This document shows positions 9,219 to 18,255 of a stretch of DNA of 64,000 nt, piece by piece. Positions within the stretch are counted from its first letter, which is position 1. Every line of letters starts with the position of its first letter. The stretch comes from Candidatus Gastranaerophilales bacterium. Lineage in GTDB: Bacteria > Cyanobacteriota > Vampirovibrionia > Gastranaerophilales > Gastranaerophilaceae. Where the stretch lies: assembly GCA_944325545.1 (NCBI GenBank), contig CALVAM010000001.1:62001-126000 (forward strand), read 5' to 3'. The translations under genes and the position numbers were made by a program. The notes beneath the pieces were generated by a model. The model did not search any database. It was given only the letters and a program-made list of their open reading frames with translations, and had not been told where the DNA came from.

Positions 9219-10035
9219 CTAATATAAATTTACCTAACCTGCCTTCTCTAAAATCCTTAAGAACATATATTGCAGTTCTTTCTGTATCAGGAGATTCAGA
9301 TTTTATAACCCAATTTCTCTTTAAAGCGATTTCTTCTAAAGTTAAATTTTCAACTTTATAATACTCACACAAATAATCATTACATATCTTTGAAAGCATA
9401 TCCAACAAAGCTTTTGCAACAGGTTCAGGAGAATATGCATTTTCAGATACAGAACTTACAAATGCTAACTTAACCGCTTGTAATTGATCATCTTGTTTAG
9501 TCGGAATAATCCCAGGGGTATCCAATAATTCTAGTTTAGGATTAATCCTTACCCATTGTTGTTGACGAGTAACACCGGCTTTTGCACCAATTTTTGTTTT
9601 AGATGATTTTGTTAATTTATTTATAACACTTGATTTCCCGACATTTGGCATTCCAACAACCATTGCTCTAGCCGGACGTCTTAAAAGACCTTTTGCCATC
9701 AAAGCCTGTATTTTAGGTTCACTCAATTCCACAGCAGTTCTAACTACTTGAGCTAAATCTTTATTCCCTTTTGCCTCTGTAATAATAACAGGGCATTGAG
9801 TAGTCTTCTTTAAATAATTCACCCATACTTTTAATTCATCTTTATCAACCAAATCAGCCTTATTCAACAAAAGAAGCCTTGGTTTTTCTCCCAAAAGCTT
9901 CTTTATGTTTGAATAACTACTACTCAAAGGTAATCTGCTATCACGTACCTCAATTATTACATCAACCAAATTTAATTTATCTTTAAGCTGACGTTCAGCT
10001 TTGGCAATATGCCCAGGGTACCAGTGAATATGCAA
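9187..10035 (-). CDS. rbgA: Ribosome biogenesis GTPase (YlqF/RbgA)
   Basis: Circularly permuted GTPase acting in late large-subunit assembly. The motif order shows the permutation: G4 NKAD at 58-61 comes before G1 GMPNVGKS at 128-135, G2 GVTR at 154-157 and G3 DTPG at 172-175. It starts with the family signature HWYPGHIAKAERQL. It sits 14 bases after rplS in the same direction, a sensible pairing of ribosomal protein and assembly factor. Confidence 0.94.
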   Translation of the reverse strand: MHIHWYPGHIAKAERQLKDKLNLVDVIIEVRDSRLPLSSSYSNIKKLLGEKPRLLLLNKADLVDKDELKVWVNYLKKTTQCPVIITEAKGNKDLAQVVRTAVELSEPKIQALMAKGLLRRPARAMVVGMPNVGKSSVINKLTKSSKTKIGAKAGVTRQQQWVRINPKLELLDTPGIIPTKQDDQLQAVKLAFVSSVSENAYSPEPVAKALLDMLSKICNDYLCEYYKVENLTLEEIALKRNWVIKSESPDTERTAIYVLKDFREGRLGKFILDELPEDEEKV

Positions 10036-10049
10036 AGCTTAATTACCCC

Positions 10050-10403
10050 TTATCTTTTTTCAATTTTTTCCTTAATACGAGTTGCTTTACCAGAACGTTC
10101 TCTTAAATAATATAATTTAGCACGTTTTACATCACCACGTCTTTGAACAGTAATTTTTTCAATACGAGGAGAGTGTACCAAAAATACACGTTCTACACCA
10201 ACACCTTGGAATACTTTTCTTACGGTAATTGTTTTATTAATACCTGAACCGTGTTCAGCAATAATAGTACCTTCGTAAGCTTGTAATCTTTCTTTGTTAC
10301 CTTCAACGATTTTTACAGAAACTCTAACTGTATCACCAGGATTCATTACCGGTAATTCTCTTGTTGTATATTCTGCTTCTAAATTTTTAATAATAGGATT
10401 CAT
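10050..10403 (-). CDS. rplS: 50S ribosomal protein L19
   Basis: 117 residues with the L19 signatures [41 protein letters not shown] and the end [16 protein letters not shown]. The start follows AAAGGGA. Upstream, between this gene and the divergent gene at 10601, are two TGTAA elements 20 bases apart (10503 and 10523) that recall HLR1 half-sites at the wrong spacing. Confidence 0.97.
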   Translation of the reverse strand: MNPIIKNLEAEYTTRELPVMNPGDTVRVSVKIVEGNKERLQAYEGTIIAEHGSGINKTITVRKVFQGVGVERVFLVHSPRIEKITVQRRGDVKRAKLYYLRERSGKATRIKEKIEKR

Positions 10404-10600
10404 TTTGCTATTCCCTTTATATTTTGACTACGTATACATTTAAATCAATCATAAATAAAACATAATCTAATTACAAGTAAAGATTTCTATTTTTTAAAAT
10501 TTTGTAAAGTTTTTTTTACTTTTGTAACATTTTTTTTTAAAATTAACAAAAAATAAGTTTCACAAATTTTAAACTTGCAGTAAAAGAGAAAGGTTTTAGT

Positions 10601-12046
10601 TTGAATCCGATTTCAGGTAATAAAGTAACTTTATCAAAAGTAATAACATCAATGACAAAAGCAGATGCTATGGCTCCAATTGCAGCACTTGAAGCTACTG
10701 TTGTTGCAGGAAGAACATACCAAGCTTACCATCGTGGCGGTATTGATGAAGCAAGAGAACGTTTTATTGAAGAATCTTCAGGCTCAATTGTTTGGCTTTG
10801 CGGAGTCGGAGCTATGAATGCTCTTGGGGATAAATTAGTTAATAAAATCCTTAAAACTACTAAGAATTTTGATGTCGGAACTGATAAAGTTTTAAGAACT
10901 CCTTTTGAAAACTTCATGAAAAATATTGCACCTAAAGGATTCAATGCAAAACAAGTTGCTTTAATTAAAGGAGCAAAAGTACTTACCAGTGTCATTATTA
11001 CAAACTTATTTATAGGTTTTGTTGTTCCAAAATTCAATCAAGGACTTACAAAAAAACTAAAAAAACAAAGAGATGAATTAGAACGACTAAAAGCTCAGCA
11101 TAATCCTTCTTTTAAAGGTGCTGGAATAAACGCGATAAATGTTTTCACAAATGCAATTGAAAATACAAACACAGGTAAATTATTATCTAGTGATGCAGGT
11201 ATTGCAGGTGGAAGAATGTACAATGCTCGTACAAAAGAAGAACGAAGAGAAATCGCTATTCGAGATATTGGTTCAATTTATTTTTATATGTGGGCTCAAG
11301 GACACGTTAGAAATCTTCTTAACCTTGCTCAAACCGGAAATTCTACAAGATTAAACCCTGCTACTGCTGAAACATTAAACAAACATCTTTTAGATTATAT
11401 CAAAGATAACAAGATGAATGTTGAAGATTTTAAAAATGCGGTTTTAGGTAAAAATATCGAGCTTCCTAAGGAAATAAACTTTGAAACAACTAAACCTTCC
11501 GCTTTTGATAAACTATTTAAAAGAAAACCTCTTGAAGTAATCAAATTAAGTGAAGCTGAAAAACATATTACTGATTCTAAGATTCTTGAAAGAGCAAGAA
11601 AAATGGCAAATTTGCAGCCTAAAAGAATGGACGATTTAATGTTAACTAAACAACAATTAATCGATGCATTTAATATTGCAGAAATAAATGATCCTAAACT
11701 TTTAGATAAAGTATTCTCTGATTTTACTCAAAAGGCTAATACAGATGAATATAAATATGTATCCAATAAAAGCCTTTATAATTTAAAAGATGAGATGATA
11801 AAATATGTTGAATATCTATGCAAACAATCTAAAGATGGTAAAATTGATAAAACATTAATTGAAAAAGTACAGAAGAAAAACTTAATATACAATGGAATAA
11901 ATTTCGCCGCAGGTTTTTCTGTTGCTGCAATATTCTTATCTTATGTAATTCCAAAAATCCAATACTATGTTACAAAGAAAACAACTGGCGTAGACGCCTT
12001 CCCTGGGCTTTACGATTACAGTAAAAACAACCCAAAAACAAAATAA
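10601..12046 (+). CDS. Lineage-specific membrane-associated protein (family A, copy 1)
   Basis: 481 residues, no known domain recognised. A hydrophobic segment lies near residues 125-145 (VLTSVIITNLFIGFVVPKF) and another near the C-terminus (GINFAAGFSVAAIFLSYVIPKI). Between them is a charged region containing NPSFKGAG and GGRMYNARTKEERREIAIRDIG. The overall plan matches the gene at 14638: an early RFI(E/Q) segment, long soluble middle, DEYKY motif, and a C-terminal hydrophobic stretch ending YYVTKK/NYFTKK. The start is TTG, preceded by GAGAAAGG at 7-8 bases. Confidence 0.6.
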   Translation: MNPISGNKVTLSKVITSMTKADAMAPIAALEATVVAGRTYQAYHRGGIDEARERFIEESSGSIVWLCGVGAMNALGDKLVNKILKTTKNFDVGTDKVLRTPFENFMKNIAPKGFNAKQVALIKGAKVLTSVIITNLFIGFVVPKFNQGLTKKLKKQRDELERLKAQHNPSFKGAGINAINVFTNAIENTNTGKLLSSDAGIAGGRMYNARTKEERREIAIRDIGSIYFYMWAQGHVRNLLNLAQTGNSTRLNPATAETLNKHLLDYIKDNKMNVEDFKNAVLGKNIELPKEINFETTKPSAFDKLFKRKPLEVIKLSEAEKHITDSKILERARKMANLQPKRMDDLMLTKQQLIDAFNIAEINDPKLLDKVFSDFTQKANTDEYKYVSNKSLYNLKDEMIKYVEYLCKQSKDGKIDKTLIEKVQKKNLIYNGINFAAGFSVAAIFLSYVIPKIQYYVTKKTTGVDAFPGLYDYSKNNPKTK

Positions 12047-12169
12047 AATAAATTGTTACATTTATTTACCCTAAAGAACCTCTTTTTATAATATGATTAA
12101 AATAACGGTCGAAATTAACATTAAGCATAAAGCTTATTCGATATTGTATAAAAAATAGAAGGAGGAAAA

Positions 12170-13495
12170 ATGGAAGGTTTAATGAGCTTGATACATTCGC
12201 ATGCAATTCCTGTATCAGCTACTATTCTTCTTGTAGCATATGTTTTTATTGCTACAGAAAAAATACCTAAAGTTACTGTAGCCTTAATTGGTGCAGCTTT
12301 AACATTAATTTTAGGTTTATTAGGTCAAGACAAATTAGTTAACGGAGTATTTGATCACGGTTATTTTATTAATTTTGTTGATTTCAATGTAATCTTTTTA
12401 CTTGTATCAATGATGATTATTGTGAGCATTGCAACAAAAAGCGGAATGTTCAATTGGATCGCTAATGAAATGCTAAAAATGACAAAAGGACAACCAAAAT
12501 TAATACTAATTTCACTAGCATTTTTCACAGCTATTGTATCAGCTTTTTTAGATAATGTTACTACAGTTATCTTAATCATGCCTGTAACATTTGTTATTGC
12601 AAAAGAATTGGATATAAACCCTATCCCATTCTTAATCACAGAAATTTTAGCATCAAATATTGGTGGAACTGCTACATTAATTGGAGACCCTCCAAATATT
12701 ATTATCGGAAGTGCTGCTGGACTTTCTTTTATGGATTTCATTAAAGAATTAACAGGCATTGTTTTTGCAATATTAGTTGTAAACGTAGGGATACTTACAT
12801 TTATTTTCAGAAAACAGCTTATAGCAGATGCTGATAAAATGGCAAAAGTTGCTAACTTAGATAACTCAAATACAATCACTGACAAAGCACTTATGATTAG
12901 ATCTGGTATTGTATTAGGTCTTGTAATTCTAGGCTTTATGTTACACGATATCACTCATATTCAAACTTGTGTAACAGCTATGGCCGGTGCAGCTTTCTTA
13001 TTATTATTTGAAAAACCTCAACATATTTTCAATGAAGTTGAATGGAATACAATTTTCTTCTTCATTGGTTTGTTCATTATTATTGGAGGACTAGAACACG
13101 CAGGCGGTATTAAATTAATGTCTGAATGGCTATTAAATGTAACTAACGGTTCTCAAAAAGCAACTGCGATGATTATTTTATGGGCTTCAGGTATTTTATC
13201 AGGTATTATTGATAATATTCCATATACGGCAACTATGTCACCATTATTAGTAGAAGTACAAAAAGTTATGGGTAGTGATTACACATTCCCTCTATGGTGG
13301 TGCTTATCTCTAGGTGCTTGCTTAGGAGGAAATATGACAATTATCGGTGCCGCTGCTAATGTTATTGTTTCCGAAACTGCAGCATCTACCGGTCATCCAA
13401 TTAAATTTATGTACTTCTTAAAATATGGGGTACTTGTTACTGCAACAGCATTAATAATGAGTACTGCTTATATTTGGTTTAGATTTTTAACATAA
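12170..13495 (+). CDS. ArsB/NhaD-family ion transporter (likely Na+/H+ antiporter)
   Basis: A 441-residue polytopic membrane protein of the ion transporter superfamily, with roughly ten or more hydrophobic segments. Typical motifs are the two half-repeats SAFLDNVTTVILIMPV and SGIIDNIPYTATMSPLL, and GGTATLIGDPPNIIIG, matched in the second half by LGGNMTIIGAAANVI. These fit NhaD-type Na+/H+ antiporters or ArsB-like permeases; no arsenic genes are nearby, so the antiporter reading is preferred. The start follows AGAAGGAGG. A near match to HLR1 (GTTACATTTATTTACC) lies at 12054-12069, and a TATAAT box near 12089. Confidence 0.82.
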   Translation: MEGLMSLIHSHAIPVSATILLVAYVFIATEKIPKVTVALIGAALTLILGLLGQDKLVNGVFDHGYFINFVDFNVIFLLVSMMIIVSIATKSGMFNWIANEMLKMTKGQPKLILISLAFFTAIVSAFLDNVTTVILIMPVTFVIAKELDINPIPFLITEILASNIGGTATLIGDPPNIIIGSAAGLSFMDFIKELTGIVFAILVVNVGILTFIFRKQLIADADKMAKVANLDNSNTITDKALMIRSGIVLGLVILGFMLHDITHIQTCVTAMAGAAFLLLFEKPQHIFNEVEWNTIFFFIGLFIIIGGLEHAGGIKLMSEWLLNVTNGSQKATAMIILWASGILSGIIDNIPYTATMSPLLVEVQKVMGSDYTFPLWWCLSLGACLGGNMTIIGAAANVIVSETAASTGHPIKFMYFLKYGVLVTATALIMSTAYIWFRFLT

Positions 13496-13514
13496 TAAAT
13501 TATAACAATAATTA

Positions 13515-13551
13515 AAAAGGGCCTAAGACATTCAAGTTTTAGGCTCTTTTA
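13515..13551 (+). terminator. Rho-independent terminator after the NhaD-type gene
   Basis: Stem GGGCCTAAGAC / GTTTTAGGCTC with a short loop, followed by TTTTATT. It sits 20 bases after the transporter stop codon. Confidence 0.75.
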
Positions 13552-13605
13552 TTGACATCAAATTTTATTATTGTTAGAATATATTTTTCAAAAGAGGAGA
13601 TTTAT

Positions 13606-14364
13606 ATGAAATATTCAACAGATGGTACTCAATATCATATTGGATTAAAAGAAGGTGATGTTGGAGAATATGTCATTCTTCCTGGAGATCCTAAAAGATG
13701 CGAAAAAATTGCTGCATATTTTGATGATGCAAAACTTGTTGCAGACAGAAGAGAATTTACAACTTACACAGGATATTTAAACGGAGTTAAAGTTAGCGTA
13801 ACTTCAACAGGAATTGGCGGACCTTCTGCCGCAATTGCACTGGAAGAATTAGTAAAAGTTGGTGCAAAAAAATTCATAAGAGTTGGAACTTGCGGAGGAA
13901 TGGATTTAAACGTTAAAAGTGGTGATTTAGTAATCGCAACAGGAGCTATCAGAATGGAAGGAACTACAAAAGAATATGCTCCCATTGAATTCCCTGCGGT
14001 AGCTGACTATGAAATAGTAACTTCATTAATTAATGCTGCAAAAAAACTCAATCAAAATTACCACATTGGAGTTGTTCAATGTAAAGATTCTTTTTACGGA
14101 CAACATAGTCCTAATTTAATGCCTGTAAATTATGAACTTGAAAACAAATGGAATGCTTGGTTAAAACTAGGTTGTTTAGCTTCTGAAATGGAATCTGCAG
14201 CATTGTTTATTGTAGGTAGTTATTTAAAAGTTCAAGTAGGTTCAATCTTTTTAGTTGTAGCAAACCAAGAAAGAGAAAAACAAAACCTTGAAAACCCCGT
14301 TGTACATGACACAGATTCTGCAATAAAAACTGCGGTTGAAGCTATCAAATTACTAATAGCTTGA
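13606..14364 (+). CDS. udp: Uridine phosphorylase
   Basis: Cleaves uridine with phosphate to uracil and ribose-1-phosphate (nucleoside salvage). It has the PNP/UDP family motifs: [59 protein letters not shown] and [11 protein letters not shown]. The reading frame opens at 13552, but the ATG at 13606 follows AGAGGAG and gives 252 residues, the family length. A 30-bp palindrome follows the stop. Confidence 0.9.
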   Translation: MKYSTDGTQYHIGLKEGDVGEYVILPGDPKRCEKIAAYFDDAKLVADRREFTTYTGYLNGVKVSVTSTGIGGPSAAIALEELVKVGAKKFIRVGTCGGMDLNVKSGDLVIATGAIRMEGTTKEYAPIEFPAVADYEIVTSLINAAKKLNQNYHIGVVQCKDSFYGQHSPNLMPVNYELENKWNAWLKLGCLASEMESAALFIVGSYLKVQVGSIFLVVANQEREKQNLENPVVHDTDSAIKTAVEAIKLLIA

Positions 14365-14389
14365 CTTTTATTATAAATTAAATTATACT

Positions 14390-14419
14390 TTCCTTGTATC
14401 GATATATCGATACAAGGAA
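14390..14419. terminator. Perfect 30-bp palindrome, terminator-like
   Basis: Two arms of TTCCTTGTATCGATA meet head to head with no mismatch, followed by TTTTAATT. Transcribed, it folds into a hairpin with an ATAT loop and a U-run, so it probably ends the udp transcript. A protein-binding palindrome is possible but less likely so close after a stop codon. Confidence 0.65.
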
Positions 14420-14469
14420 TTTTAATTATGAAAACATTAAACATTAATCTAAATAGAAATTGGTGGCGT

Positions 14470-14591
14470 GGGTTAGTATAACTACCCTATATTTTGCAAC
14501 TTTCTTTTAGATTTTATTTAGGGTAGTTAAACCGAGCGGTTTTGTTACTCTAAAATTTAGATGTTTTAAAATTTGTAAACAAAAACGCTCG
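14470..14591 (+). promoter_or_regulatory. Structured leader upstream of the 14638 gene, with competing hairpins
   Basis: ACTACCC (14481-14487) can pair with the preceding GGGTTAGT (14470-14477, one bulge) or, as AACTACCCTA (14480-14489), with TAGGGTAGTT (14519-14528). A further 14-bp stem with one mismatch joins 14533-14546 (CGAGCGGTTTTGTT) to 14578-14591. The gene starts 46 bases later. Alternative pairing of one strand is how attenuators and riboswitches work; no known class was recognised. Confidence 0.4.
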
Positions 14592-14637
14592 AGAAAAAGC
14601 AAGTTTTTAGATTTACAAGTTTTAAAGGAACAGAATT

Positions 14638-15852
14638 ATGACGTCAAACAATAACAAAATATTAATAGACACATTACCAAAATCTTTACGCCCTGCTGCG
14701 AAATTCGTAAGACATAAAGAACAAGCGTCAGGTCTTTCTACAACGAGATTTATTCAAGATGCCACAACTTGTCTTATACCAAAAGTTGTGTTTTCAAGAA
14801 GTTTAGCTGATTTAACAGAAAACACTTTTTTAGAAACAACAGAAGAAGCTTTAATTTATTTTGTGCCGACTATTTTAGGAGAAAGAGTTGCAAGAAAAAT
14901 ATTTTCTAAAAATTTACCAAACAACTTAAAAAAAGATGTTGCAACAAAGGGAGTTGATTTAATAGAAAAAGCAAAATATAATCCTATCACTAAAAATAAC
15001 AACAAAAAAACACTTCCTGTAAAAGCTGCAATAGCACTTGCTGCTATGGCAATTCCTCTTACAGAATTTTCTCTAAACTACATTAAAAATTTAATGACTT
15101 TAAAAATTTTCAACAAAAGTGATTTCAAAAATATTGCATCTTTAGAAAATAATAAAGAAGACAAAGCTCATCAAGAAAAAGTTAGAAAAAGTGCTAAAAA
15201 TCACATAAAACTAGCCGCTGGATTATATACAGGTTGTTTAGGACTTGCAACTTTACTTGCTACTAAGGGGAAGAATTCAAAAATTTTACAAAATATTTCT
15301 GAATTTATTGTAGCTCCCGGTAGTAAATTATTTAAAAAGAATGAAAAAGCAAAAAATTTCTTCAATAAATATTTATGCATGGATTTTAACAATCAAAACG
15401 GAAAATTATGTCTAAGCAAAGGACAATTAACAACTTGTGTACTAGTAGGTGGTGCCGGATATTTTGGAGCGTCCGCTGATAGAGGAAAAGAAAACCTAAA
15501 AGAAACTGCAACAAGATTTCCTTTAGTTGCTTTATACGTAATTACAGGTAGTGAATTTGTAGAACACGCTTTTAAAAAAATCCTTCGTAAAATGGGTAAA
15601 TGTAAAGACACTATTGATAAAGATTTAAATGTACCAAAATTTGAGGACTTAGGTAACATCGCAGAAAAACTTGCTAAAAAAAGAAAAACTAATGTTCAAG
15701 ACGAATATAAATATTTAGTAAAACAAAAAGTTCTAATTACAGGTCTTCCTTATATTTTTTCTATCGGAGTAATGGGATTTTTTGTTGCAGGAATGACTAA
15801 TTATTTTACTAAAAAGAGATATGAAAACTCTCTTAAAAAACAAAATATTTAA
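14638..15852 (+). CDS. Lineage-specific membrane-associated protein (family A, copy 2)
   Basis: 404 residues without a recognised domain. Hydrophobic stretches lie near residues 125-145 (VKAAIALAAMAIPLTEFSLNYI), 190-208 (HIKLAAGLYTGCLGLATLLA), 265-275 and at the C-terminus (GLPYIFSIGVMGFFVAGMTNYF). The ends RFIQDATTCLIPKVVFSR and DEYKYLVKQKVLITG...NYFTKKRYE parallel the protein at 10601, so the two look like distant paralogues. The ATG follows AAAGGAACAGAATT. The leader is highly structured. It converges on the 15849 gene, overlapping by 4 bases. Confidence 0.6.
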   Translation: MTSNNNKILIDTLPKSLRPAAKFVRHKEQASGLSTTRFIQDATTCLIPKVVFSRSLADLTENTFLETTEEALIYFVPTILGERVARKIFSKNLPNNLKKDVATKGVDLIEKAKYNPITKNNNKKTLPVKAAIALAAMAIPLTEFSLNYIKNLMTLKIFNKSDFKNIASLENNKEDKAHQEKVRKSAKNHIKLAAGLYTGCLGLATLLATKGKNSKILQNISEFIVAPGSKLFKKNEKAKNFFNKYLCMDFNNQNGKLCLSKGQLTTCVLVGGAGYFGASADRGKENLKETATRFPLVALYVITGSEFVEHAFKKILRKMGKCKDTIDKDLNVPKFEDLGNIAEKLAKKRKTNVQDEYKYLVKQKVLITGLPYIFSIGVMGFFVAGMTNYFTKKRYENSLKKQNI

Positions 15853-17375
15853 GAATATACAAATGGCGGACCATTTTTAATTTCAAATAAAATATTATCA
15901 GCAATAATTTTCAAATCTTCTTTTGATTTACCGTCCTGTTTTTGTTTAAAAAATTCATCACACAAAGGTTCTATTGCTGACTCTTTTTTCGCTTTGAAAT
16001 TTCGAAGTTCAGTTGAAACTAACCTTTTTTGTAAATCTAATTCTATTTCTGCATTATATTTTTTAACCTGAACTTCTTTTATCGCTTCAACGACAGATTT
16101 ACCACCATAAGCTAAAGCTGAAACTCCTGCAATTCCAAAAAACAAGTTTTTAAATTGCGGATTCTTAGGATTCATAAGCCAATCATAGAAAAATGATAAA
16201 TAATCATTAACATGAGAAAAATATGTAATTTTATTCCTTCCAGAGCCACCAATTGCCGAATTTACCTTCTCAGTTGCCTGATTCATACTTTCACTCAAAT
16301 ACTTAATAAATTCTTTTTTCTCAACATCTGTCAGATTCATTTTATCAACATAATTTTTTATATCAGTTGGAGTGGCATAAATTGATTCCAACATATTTTC
16401 AATTAAATGTTTATAAGCATCTTTATCTGATAAAATTTCTCCGGAATGTCCCTGAATATTGTCTAAACTTTTACCTTTATTAAAATCCTCAATAACCTTA
16501 TCAATACCTAATCTTGTATTTTTAATGCCATTTTTTATATATTCATCACTTTTTCTAATATTTTTTACAGCATAATATCCTAAACCTAAAATTGATAATA
16601 AAGCAACACTACCTAACAACAACATTTTCAATTTATCAGACTTATCATCACCATTATTATCTTTCTCACCTTTAAATGATAATTCTTTAGAAAGAACATC
16701 CGCTTTTGAAGACAACATACTTCTGATTATCTGAATCTTTCCAGAAAAAGACTGAGTTTCAACTTCTATCAAATTTTCTTGAAGATTTTTCTGAATATCC
16801 GCCTCTTGTTTTTTTACCCAAACTTCTTTAAATCCATCTATAAAAATTTTCCCCATAAAGGCCATAGATCCAAGAGTAATAACACCTAAAGAAGCCAAAA
16901 TAGTTTTTCTATTAGGAGACTGAATCATACTAAAAATACTTTGATGAATTTCATCATTAATACAATGATTTCTTGTAATTCCCGGAAGCAAATACTCTTT
17001 AGTAGATTCTAATTTCCCCTTAGAAAACTTTTTCATCATTGCAGTAAAACCGCCTAAAAGCCCCATAAAACCAACCGGACCTATAATTAAAGGAATTAAT
17101 GGATTCTTTTTTTTATCTTCTTTTTCATAAATTTTTACGGGTAAATCAATTTGTGAATTCGAAATTATTAACGTATCAATCGTTTCATTCAAAGGAGTAA
17201 ATCTACTTGTTTCACTATCAAAACTTCCGGCTTTTAGTCCATCTAAAAGCGGATCTTTCACAAAAGAATTTACTATGACACCTTCTTGAACATTTGCATC
17301 ATTCCTCTTTTGCGTTTTTGTCATATTTTTTCTATGTATATTAGAATCAAGATCTTGATTTATCTTCTGAATCAT
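15849..17375 (-). CDS. Unknown membrane protein with internal duplication, second gene of B12-riboswitch operon
   Basis: 508 residues with hydrophobic stretches near 95-115 (PLIPLIIGPVGFMGLLGGF), 160-175 (ILASLGVITLGSMAFMGKIF), 250-270 (MLLLGSVALLSILGLGYYAV) and 410-430 (LFFGIAGVSALAYGG). Two modules repeat: hydrophobic stretch, then FKEVWVKKQEADIQKNLQ in the first and IKEVQVKKYNAEIELDLQ in the second, each followed by a Glu/Phe/Lys-rich helix. No catalytic motif recognised. It overlaps the upstream gene by 29 bases, so it should be co-expressed under the cobalamin riboswitch. Function unknown; a link to cobalamin or cobalt uptake or use is inference from position. Confidence 0.65.
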   Translation of the reverse strand: MIQKINQDLDSNIHRKNMTKTQKRNDANVQEGVIVNSFVKDPLLDGLKAGSFDSETSRFTPLNETIDTLIISNSQIDLPVKIYEKEDKKKNPLIPLIIGPVGFMGLLGGFTAMMKKFSKGKLESTKEYLLPGITRNHCINDEIHQSIFSMIQSPNRKTILASLGVITLGSMAFMGKIFIDGFKEVWVKKQEADIQKNLQENLIEVETQSFSGKIQIIRSMLSSKADVLSKELSFKGEKDNNGDDKSDKLKMLLLGSVALLSILGLGYYAVKNIRKSDEYIKNGIKNTRLGIDKVIEDFNKGKSLDNIQGHSGEILSDKDAYKHLIENMLESIYATPTDIKNYVDKMNLTDVEKKEFIKYLSESMNQATEKVNSAIGGSGRNKITYFSHVNDYLSFFYDWLMNPKNPQFKNLFFGIAGVSALAYGGKSVVEAIKEVQVKKYNAEIELDLQKRLVSTELRNFKAKKESAIEPLCDEFFKQKQDGKSKEDLKIIADNILFEIKNGPPFVYS

Positions 17376-18039
17376 CTTTTTTCTTTCGATTTAATATTTT
17401 ATTTATTACTGTTTTTAAATTGAAAAGCTTTTTATCCTCATCAATTTTAGTTTCTTCATCTTGAGTATTATTACGCTTAAAAATCTTAAAAAGACCTTCA
17501 AACTTAGATTTAATAACACTAACTACCTCACTGATTTTTTTCTGAACAAAAGCTTTTGCTTCTCCAAAAATAGCAGTTAATTTATCTTGTATATCAATAA
17601 ATTTCTGTTTTATTTGTGATAATTTATCTTGAATATTAGAAATAATATTAGGGATATTTCTAATCATTCTCAATATTGGAACGACGATATTATTAATTGT
17701 ATAACCAACAGGAGCCAAAAAAAAGTTATTTGAAATTTTATTTACAAATTCACCCATTTTCTGAATCATTTTATCAAGATTCATTTGAAATTGTAAAATA
17801 GCTTCGGCTCTTTGTTGAAGATTTTTTTCATGATTTTCCAGCCTAATAGCTCTTGCTTTCATCATTGCACCAATCATTGCACATTGATGATAACTCATCT
17901 CTCCTGCTTTTTGAGGACGCTCTCCTACCCTCATTGAACCTCCGCCCATATTGGAACATATAGGACACGCACTTGGTGGAAGCCCGTGAGGACAAAGCCC
18001 TGCATTTGTTTTATTTACTTGTGTTACTGCGTTTGACAA
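17347..18039 (-). CDS. Unknown Cys/His-motif protein, first gene behind cobalamin riboswitch
   Basis: 230 residues. The N-terminus carries CPHGLPPSACPIC (Cys16, His18, Cys25, Cys28), a likely metal site, followed by a Gly/Met stretch (MGGGSMR) and AGEMSYHQCAMIGAMMKARA. The rest is predicted helical, with a moderately hydrophobic segment near 100-125 and a Lys-rich tail. It starts with TTG, preceded by AAAGGAAG at about 8 bases; this site lies just after the riboswitch hairpin. Not recognised as any known cobalamin enzyme or transporter. Confidence 0.65.
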   Translation of the reverse strand: MSNAVTQVNKTNAGLCPHGLPPSACPICSNMGGGSMRVGERPQKAGEMSYHQCAMIGAMMKARAIRLENHEKNLQQRAEAILQFQMNLDKMIQKMGEFVNKISNNFFLAPVGYTINNIVVPILRMIRNIPNIISNIQDKLSQIKQKFIDIQDKLTAIFGEAKAFVQKKISEVVSVIKSKFEGLFKIFKRNNTQDEETKIDEDKKLFNLKTVINKILNRKKKDDSEDKSRS

Positions 18040-18049
18040 AATAAAAACT

Positions 18050-18200
18050 TCCTTTGCTAAATATTACCGCAGCATTAGAAGCCAAATGTAAAATCGTGAA
18101 TCGCAATTTTTACATATTTTAGAGCATTCTGACTTTAACAGCTGCGGCACAGTCTTGGAATTTCACCAATGTTTCCTCGTATTTAATTTCCTTTATAATA
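18050..18200 (-). promoter_or_regulatory. Cobalamin riboswitch
   Basis: Reading the minus strand, the conserved core is present in order: GAGGAAACATTGGTGAAAT, then TCCAAGACTG, TGCCGCAGCTGTTA and AAAGTCAGAATGC. This matches the usual GGGAA..GGTGAAA..CC..CCCGC..CTGT..GTCAGGAT layout. CCGCAGC in the L5 region (plus strand 18141-18147) is the exact complement of GCTGCGG (plus strand 18067-18073), which lies in a weak hairpin directly before the AAAGGAAG ribosome binding site. That is the L5-L13 kissing-loop arrangement of a translation-controlling riboswitch. No terminator is seen. Confidence 0.88.
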
Positions 18201-18243
18201 ACATAAATATCCTTTAAGGTAGATACTTATTTTGCTTTTATAC

Positions 18244-18255
18244 TATAATAAACTT
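18244..18255 (+). promoter_or_regulatory. -10 box six bases before ATG (leaderless promoter candidate), MATE gene
   Basis: TATAAT at 18244-18249, then six bases, then ATG at 18256, with no Shine-Dalgarno sequence. Transcription would start at or next to the start codon. No good -35 box is visible. Confidence 0.5.

Noticed and set aside
10503-10527. HLR1 site between rplS and the 10601 gene
   Set aside because: Two TGTAA elements are present but 20 bases apart instead of 10.
14390-14419. Operator palindrome for the 14638 gene
   Set aside because: Position after the udp stop and the following T-run fit a terminator better.
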